This document shows positions 58,288 to 64,000 of a DNA stretch of 64,000 bases, in pieces (position 1 is the stretch's first letter; each line of letters starts with the position of its first letter). Made by a program: the position numbers and the translations under genes. The stretch spans positions 62,001-126,000 of the forward strand of contig JABCPU010000059.1 of assembly GCA_016800925.1 (NCBI GenBank). Reading direction: 5' to 3'. This stretch comes from Suillus spraguei (lineage: Eukaryota; Basidiomycota; Agaricomycetes; Boletales; Suillaceae). Below the pieces are notes generated by a model that saw only the letters and a list, made by a program, of their open reading frames with translations, had not been told where the DNA came from and ran no database searches.

Positions 58288-58839
58288 CTAGTGCATCCGA
58301 AGCTGTTTTGAAAACAGGGTCGTCCAGAGGATCAGAGGTTGAGAGAAGATCATGTAATTCGTTATTGATGAGTCAAATGAAAAGTGAATTAGGAAGAAGG
58401 ATAGTGTCTTCGTTACCGCAAGAACCGTCATCATGGTCTGGGCATTGAGAGAGAGCATCCAGGCAGCCAATTTGGACACAGAAACCTGATGTAATTTGAT
58501 ATCAAAAATGGAAAGGGTCAATTGCCACTGCGCTTGTCTCCGTGTCAATTTTTGTGCAGTGCGGAAGTAAAGGAGGTTTTTATGATCAGTGAAAACCAGA
58601 ACGGGATGAGCATTTCCTTCAAGGTAATAACACCATTCATTTAGAGCATGTATAACTGCTAGCAATTCTTGGTCGAAGATTTGATAGTTTCGTTCAGCCA
58701 GGTTCAAAGATTGGGAGAGATAAGCGCATGGGTGGTAAACACCATTTTCATCAGTCTGGGGAAGGACTGCTCCCATAGCGATAAGGGATGCATTAGTGGT
58801 GATAGCAAATTGCCATGTTGGGTCAGGATTGCGAAGCAC
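58288..58839 (-). CDS. RNase H domain of the chromovirus
   Basis: FAITTNASLIAMGAVLPQTD, ICDQELLAVI-like FDQELLAVIHALNEW and VFTDHKNLLYF are the standard gypsy RNase H blocks. The first catalytic Asp of the usual TDAS motif reads TNAS here (Asp to Asn), which would itself inactivate the enzyme. Confidence 0.8.
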   Translation of the reverse strand: MLRNPDPTWQFAITTNASLIAMGAVLPQTDENGVYHPCAYLSQSLNLAERNYQIFDQELLAVIHALNEWCYYLEGNAHPVLVFTDHKNLLYFRTAQKLTRRQAQWQLTLSIFDIKLHQVSVSKLAAWMLSLNAQTMMTVLAVTKTLSFFLIHFSFDSSITNYMIFSQPLILWTTLFSKQLRMH

Positions 58840-58989
58840 TGGTTGCTCAGTGAATTGTTCCTTCAGGGCAATGAACGTGTCTTCACATTCCGAAGTCCAA
58901 ATAAATGGGATATCCTTTTTTGTAAGATTGATGAAGGGACGAGTGATATTGGAGTAATGGGAGATGAATGTTCAGTAGAAGTTACAGAG

Positions 58990-60262
58990 CCCTAAAATGA
59001 TCTGACATCTCTCATGGTTTTCGGCATCGGCCATTGTTTGATTCCCTGTGTTTTAGCAGTATCCATTGCTACTTGCCCTGGTCTGATGATCATTCCGAGA
59101 TATTCTACCTCGTTGGCGTTGAAGGTGCACTTCTCTGGTTTCAGGAACAGTAGTTTTTCCTTTCATATTTTCATCAAGACATGTCTAGTTCTTTCTCAAT
59201 GTTCCTCCATGTTTGTTGAGAAGATTAAGATGTCGTCCATGTAAATGACCATCCATCCTTCATTGATCTCCTGCTGGAATGTCTGGTTCATGTATGCTTG
59301 GAACATGGCTGGCGAATTACAGAGTCCGAAAAACATTACATTTGGTTCATATAACCTGTATTCTGTAGTGAAGGCGGCTTTCCATCTGTCATCAGGATGA
59401 ATACAGATGTTATTATAACTGGACTGAATGTCCATTTTGGTGAAGAATTGGGCATTGTGTAATTGTGCGACTAAAGAAACCAGCAGAGGAAGTGGATAAG
59501 CATTTTTGACCGTCCAACCATTGATATATTGGTAGTCCTGGCATGGCTGGAGCTCTTTGCTTTCTTTCCCATGAAGAAGAACCCACTTGCTTGCAGCGAT
59601 TTTGATTTGGAAATAAACCCTTTTGCAAGGTTCTCATCTATAAATGTTTCAACCGACTCTCTTTCCTTCTCCGAGAGTGGATGGACCTTTGATGTGCGAG
59701 GAATGAAGCCTGGCTTCATATCAATATGATGATCAATACCAGGGTGTTCCAGTGGTAGTTGGTTCAATCTATCTTTTGTGAAAATATCAGCAAAGTCGTG
59801 GAGATATGATGGTACAAGTTCTTCAAAGGTCTTCTTCTTCTTTTCCTTTTCATCGGTTGCGAATTCTTGAGCCTTGTTACTATATTTCGGAGGGGGAAGT
59901 GAAATTGTGGCATAATTTGGGAGTTGTTCAAGCCAGGATGTTCTGTCGTGGGTTAGCGGGGTGTCCATGGATACTTCTTTGGTAACTCTCATACAACTTC
60001 CTTCTATATTGTACTCTATGAGAAACTCACCATCCCCTAATTCATAGGAGGATATTTCACGAACTTCTGGAGCATGCCATATGTCCTGCATAGTGTTGAA
60101 CTGTTCATGATCTTCTTCTGGTATGTCGGTGATAAGATCTGCTTCTTCATCTAGGATTTCTTCGACAGAAGTGGAGTTGGCGTGTGGGGGGAAAACAAAT
60201 GGGTGATCTTCATCAGAAAAATACTGGGAGAGTTTTGGTACTGTCTTATCTCTTTCCAGCAA
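58990..60262 (-). CDS. Reverse transcriptase of the chromovirus, frame-broken
   Basis: LPLEHPGIDHHIDMKPGFIP and VETFIDENLAKGFI open the domain (60262-59471). After a frame change, FTKMDIQSSYNNI, FGLCNSPAMFQAYMN and the catalytic YMDDILIFS box follow (59435-59196). The box is intact, but the domain is split over at least two frames. Confidence 0.85.
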
Positions 60263-60361
60263 CTCTTCTTCCGCTTTTCATTTCCCGGCAATTTGCTTGT
60301 TTGGTGGCCGCTTCTCTTGCAGCTGAGGTCCTGATCTCCCAGTGGGTTCCTCCTAATTCTT

Positions 60362-60960
60362 TCATTTCTGAGTGCGAGGAATCGAAGAAAGTTCCCTGGG
60401 TGGTAGAGTACAATGGGCATCAGGAGTAGGCAAAACAACAGGAATGATTGGTTGAGGGTCAATTATATCAGTTAGCGGGGTAAACGTCTGTTGGGGAAGT
60501 TTCAAATTTTCCCATTTCCAGGGAGATTTACGTGAGAATGCCAGTGGAAGATGATTCTTCCTTCGTTCGATATCAATACCTAATTCAATTTTGTTGGATT
60601 TTGGCGTATGCGAGAGTGTCAGGTTTTTGGCCGTCCAATCTATGAGTGGGTTCATGGCTCGAAGTCAGGGGATTCTGAGGAGAATCTGGTCTCTTTTTCC
60701 CAGTTTGGTAATGTTAAATTTCCCGTACATAGTATGTTCATCAATTTTGACAATTAACAGGTAGTAGTGGGTGATAGGCCCTCCACAGATCAGAGTTCCA
60801 TCAGCAGTGGTTACTCTGAATGGTTTAGTTAACCGCCTCTTTGTGATATCATGAAGTTTTACGAATTCTTTGGAAATGAAGTTCCTGCCACTCCTGAGGC
60901 TATGATGGCGGTGGTTTTGACGGATTCACGACAAGTGTGAGAGAATAGGGTAATGGGAAT
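60362..60960 (-). CDS. Retroviral-type protease region of the chromovirus
   Basis: In mixed frames: a degenerate active-site stretch near 60900 (IASG where family members have D-S-G, then NFISKEFV), TADGTLICGGPITHYYLL, and the following LRAMNPLIDWTAKNLTLSHT block that leads into reverse transcriptase. The catalytic Asp appears to be replaced by Ala, but the frame is uncertain at this point. Confidence 0.55.
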
Positions 60961-61121
60961 GCAAAGTTCCTTTCATTCACCTACTGCTTGTACAAGTCTT
61001 AGTAATACATTTGGAGAAACATACATCAATATCTTGTCTCTCCAGTTTAAAAATCCTCTACCACATGGTGCACCGTTTCGTCGTCCTCTTCTTCTTTTGG
61101 AAGCTCTTTTACTTCAGTCTT

Positions 61122-61416
61122 TCAAACTAGTACCTTCTTCCTTTTATCAGGGCAATTCCTGATCTGATGACCAGTTTTGTGGCATCTAAAACATTGGCCT
61201 TTCTTCATGCATTCAGATTGTTCTGCCTCCGAGATACGATCTACCTCCATCGCATCCTTATCTCTTGAGCTCACGTAGCGATGGCTCCCATAGTTCTTCT
61301 TCATCTGGGGGCATCTCGAAGTAATACCCTTTAACTGCGTGTAGTTATTGTCAAGGGTTATGCATAGCTTTATGGTTTGTTGGAATGATGTGAGAGCAAT
61401 ACCAGTTTGAACAAGC
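61122..61416 (-). CDS. Gag C-terminal part with CCHC zinc knuckle
   Basis: Starts inside gag right after the inserted LTR (IALTSFQQTIKLCITLDNN). It contains the knuckle CFRCHKTGHQIRNC, which fits C-X2-C-X4-H-X4-C, and DKDAMEVDRIS before it. Confidence 0.8.
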
Positions 61417-61889
61417 TGTTACAATCGTGTGTACCCCACTCATTTTCTATCTCTTTTACTCGAATATTATGTAACTTGACTCTGACTCATATGCTCAACG
61501 CATCTGTACTATAATTGCCTTCCTTCTTCAGATACGCATTTACTTTCCCACGTCTCACTTGGTCTGTGCGCACATATTGGCCTATTTAAGCACAGTGTAC
61601 TTGTAGTAGATTCCTTACTTTAATCTTACTGGGTTTTACCTGGAATCTCCTTCGCTTAGGTCTCCAACCTAAGTCGTCTTGAATCGTCTCTAAGTCTAAG
61701 CACTCCTTAGCCTTAGTCTCTATTCTCACGGATACCTCTTAGACTTGTCTTCGAGGCTGAACCCTTGATTGTACTTGGAACGTGTTCCTTGTACTTTCAC
61801 CTTGCCTTCTTTGAGGCATTGTAAGAACTTCCCAGCAGACCATCTGTGTCTTTTCACTGTCGCTGGTGACGCCACCCCAGTTCGTAACA
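61417..61889 (-). mobile_element. Solo LTR, 473 bp, inserted in chromovirus gag
   Basis: Bounded by TGTTAC and GTAACA and flanked on both sides by the same 5 bp, CAAGC (61412-61416 and 61890-61894). Gag coding sequence continues on both sides. It is related to the LTR at 62490-62907 in the opposite orientation. The element that left this LTR inserted after the chromovirus. Confidence 0.9.
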
Positions 61890-62400
61890 CAAGCTGGTAA
61901 GGAGACCATGATTTAATCCATCGATGAAGAATTGTCTTGATGAGGAATTGTCAACGACTTCTGCTTGTTGTGCAAGGGTGGTGAAATTGGCGATGTAAGT
62001 TTGCAGATCTCCGGTTTGTCTCAATTTGCATAATAATTTTGCCATGGCAGTTCCTTCAGGATCGATTGCCATAAAGTTATCGTTGAATTCTTTGAGGAAT
62101 TCGGTCCAGGTACCATATCCTACTACAACTCCAGTGCTAGTCTTGTTAGTGGGATCTTGAGTGCTCTTTAAGAAACCTTGTGCCCAACTTCCTGCATTTC
62201 CTTTGTTCATGAGCGACGTGATGAAAATAATTCTGCTTTTGTTGGTTGTATAAGTCTGGTCATTGAGATCCAGATAGGCTTTGCATGCAATAAGGAAGCA
62301 TTTAGCTTTGTCTCTATTGCCATCAAAGTTGGATGGGGATCTTTATTTTGTTGGGTTTTGGTGCAATCACGGACATGATGTTGTCATCATTGCAGTACCT
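61890..62400 (-). CDS. Gag capsid region of the chromovirus
   Basis: Retrotransposon gag domain: FLIACKAYLDLNDQTYTTNK, WAQGFL, VGYGTWTEFLKEFNDNF, LCKLRQTGDLQTYIANFTTL and FIDGLNHGLLTSL. The upstream part is shifted relative to the 61854-62210 ORF. The downstream part is cut by the solo LTR. Confidence 0.8.
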
Positions 62401-62489
62401 CTAGTCCGAGTTTTGATAACTATGCAAGGCTTTCTTCAGATAAGGATCTATGCTCACAAAGGTGTGTGTTTAGAAGGACTTTAATCTTT

Positions 62490-62907
62490 TGTTATGAACT
62501 AGGATGGCATCACCAGCAACAGTGCAAAGGCACTTAATGGTTTACTGGGAAGTTCATTAATTGTTCAAAGGAACAAGACCTAGCCTAAGAGATGTGTCTC
62601 AAAGGTATCAAGAATAGAGACTAAGGCTAAGGAGTGCTTAGACTTAAGATGATTCAGATGACTAAGGTTGGAGGCCTTAGTGAACAGAGATTCCAGGTAA
62701 AACCTAGTAAGATTAAAGTGAAGAATCTAGTGGTAATACAACATGCTTAAATAAGCCAATATGTGCGCACGGACCAGAGAGACATGAGAATGTAAGTGCA
62801 TATCCTAATAAGGAAGGCAAGTATAGTACAAGCATATTGAGATGCGTAAGTCAAGAGAGATCATGTGAGATAGGGGAAAAGTATGTAGGGGATGCATGAC
62901 TGTAACA
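62490..62907 (+). mobile_element. LTR, 418 bp, inverted relative to 61417-61889
   Basis: Begins TGTTATGAACTAGGATGGC and ends GTAACA. The reverse complement of its right two-thirds matches 61440-61740 (for example the TAAATAAGCCAATATGTGCG region). The flanks do not repeat (TCTTT and TTGCC), so it is either a rearranged solo LTR or the edge of a larger element. Confidence 0.7.
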
Positions 62908-63843
62908 TTGCCTTTGTCATCTCTTTCTAGCATCTATTCCATGATTTAAAGCATAATACAACAATTTACATGCGAGTTGGACTGTTCATCACTGTGCACC
63001 CCAATTCTGGCAACATTTGACTTGGTAAGCCATTCATACTCTCAAAATGTTTAGAGTCTGTTCAGCCACCATTATTTACACAAGTTTAGAATCTGTATTT
63101 CACAAATTTGCTTTGGTAATCTTCAGAGCTTGAACATCTTGTCATGCTTTGACCATGGCCTTGTCCTCATCAATATATCATCAATACAATACCTGATGAT
63201 CTTGATTGTGATACAGACACTCTCATGGATGATTATGATCTTGTTGAGGTGGAGGATATGGAGGATGGGCCTGGTGATGCAGAGGAGAGTGATAAGAGAT
63301 ACCTAATATGGATCATGCAGGTCACCATGCATACTATGTGCACTGCCATCACCATCATCGATGTAACAACCTCTCTAGATAGATTGATGGTCTCAAATTT
63401 TCTCAAAACTAGAATTTGAGAGACTTATTTCCGCTTTTTTCCATTTCTTGTATTTCATCTCCAAATACATTTCTGACATTATCTGTAGATTTGGCACATC
63501 ACGTGACTCCAAGCTAACCATATATGGTAATTTACATAACATATGACTTAAAGGTCAGCATTACTGGCCGGTAGTCAGTTGTGACTATACCCCTTTGATA
63601 CTCTAAATACTATTTACTACATGGTTTTACAAGTGTAGTTGTATCATAAAAATTAATCTGATCAAATGCTATTTTTTCAATGTTGTCAAAGTGATTTTCA
63701 AAGCAAATATGTAGTTTTGAAATTTCAAGCTTTGAGATTTGGCTGTGGGAACGTCACGTGATCACGTGAGAGCAGTGGTTGAATTTCAATGTTGTCTACC
63801 TTAGAAGAGCAGCTTGCTATATTTCTTTATGTGTCTGTCATGG
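62908..63843. other. Unassigned sequence
   Basis: One 64-codon ORF (63225-63419, acidic start DDYDLVEVEDMEDGPGDAEE) that could be a fragment of a transposase tail; not assigned. It contains the palindrome TCACGTGATCACGTGA at 63754-63769. Confidence 0.4.
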
Positions 63844-64000
63844 TGTAATGAACATATTGGCACTGGGCTTAAAACCCCATATTTTGACACTTGTCTCACA
63901 TCTACAGGAGTTACCACTAGTCCATGGCCTTCTTACTCCTTTAGCAGTAACTGGCGGCATCCCACGCTTACCGCACACCGTACCAACTGCCGCACCACGT
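63844..64000 (+). mobile_element. Start of a second 963-bp-family LTR, cut by the window edge
   Basis: 157 bp closely matching the start of the solo LTR at 54815, in the same orientation (shared GAACATATTGGC, GACACTTGTCTCAC and GGAGTTACCACT). Whether it is a solo LTR or the left end of a full element cannot be seen. Confidence 0.8.

Larger units (their letters stand above)
56954..62400 (-). mobile_element. Ty3/gypsy chromovirus-type retroelement, inactive
   Basis: Minus-strand gag-pol in the gypsy order: capsid, zinc knuckle, protease, reverse transcriptase, RNase H, integrase, chromodomain. Multiple stops and frame changes (for example near 59470, 58850 and 58090) and an LTR inserted in gag make it non-functional. 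I could not identify its own LTR pair. The parts are listed separately. Confidence 0.85.

Noticed and set aside
54158..62907. 54158-54282 and 62490-62907 as the paired LTRs of the chromovirus
   Set aside because: They are in the same orientation and related, but the first is truncated, the flanks show no target duplication and the left one lies beyond another element's gag. The evidence does not support a pair.
1..64000. CRISPR arrays, tRNA and rRNA genes
   Set aside because: No regularly spaced repeats and no cloverleaf with a proper T-arm were seen. Isolated GATTCGAGTCC-like strings (20148) lack the rest of a tRNA. A tRNAscan run would be decisive.

Overview
The window looks like nuclear DNA of an agaricomycete (mushroom-forming basidiomycete). 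Introns are abundant, short (about 49-75 nt) and GT-AG. Housekeeping genes are split into many small exons. The mobile elements (Plavaka-type, PIF/Harbinger, chromodomain Ty3/gypsy) and a polyporopepsin-like aspartic protease relic are typical of that group. Family names come from recognising motifs by eye; no database search was possible.

Layout. 0-8.2 kb holds three compact housekeeping genes: the CCR4 deadenylase (+), sphingosine-1-phosphate lyase DPL1 (-, 13 exons, two of them micro-exons of 18 and 19 nt) and prefoldin subunit 4 GIM3 (+). DPL1 and GIM3 are divergent and share a 140-bp promoter. A 642-bp TIR element with TA flanks follows CCR4. 8.2-11.7 kb has no gene I can support. 11.7-14.7 kb encodes an alpha-arrestin-like protein. 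From about 13.1 kb to 26.3 kb lies a direct segmental duplication. Each unit carries the 3' part of the arrestin gene, about 1.2-1.8 kb of non-coding DNA and a flavin monooxygenase (FMO)-like gene with an NTF2-like N-terminus. A single-copy 199-residue ORF sits between the units. 26.4-30.4 kb is a decayed PIF/Harbinger transposase with a convergent Myb-like partner, then a Plavaka-type transposase fragment. 32-45.5 kb carries three more FMO copies as two overlapping inverted-repeat pairs, around a broken aspartic protease gene and LTR-like debris. 46.1-48.9 kb is an intact 12-exon CLF1 (crooked neck) splicing factor gene. 50.2-52.7 kb is a sixth FMO copy. 54-64 kb is a nest of LTR retroelement remains: a chromodomain-type Ty3/gypsy gag-pol on the minus strand, a second gag-like ORF, and solo LTRs with target-site duplications.

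The most unusual feature is the local amplification of the NTF2-FMO gene: six copies in 36 kb, in both orientations. I saw no lesion in copy 3. Copies 1, 2, 4 and 6 carry frameshifts, and copy 5 is split by a retroposed sequence with a 20-nt poly(A) tail and a 12-bp target-site duplication. The intact housekeeping genes form islands between this unstable DNA.
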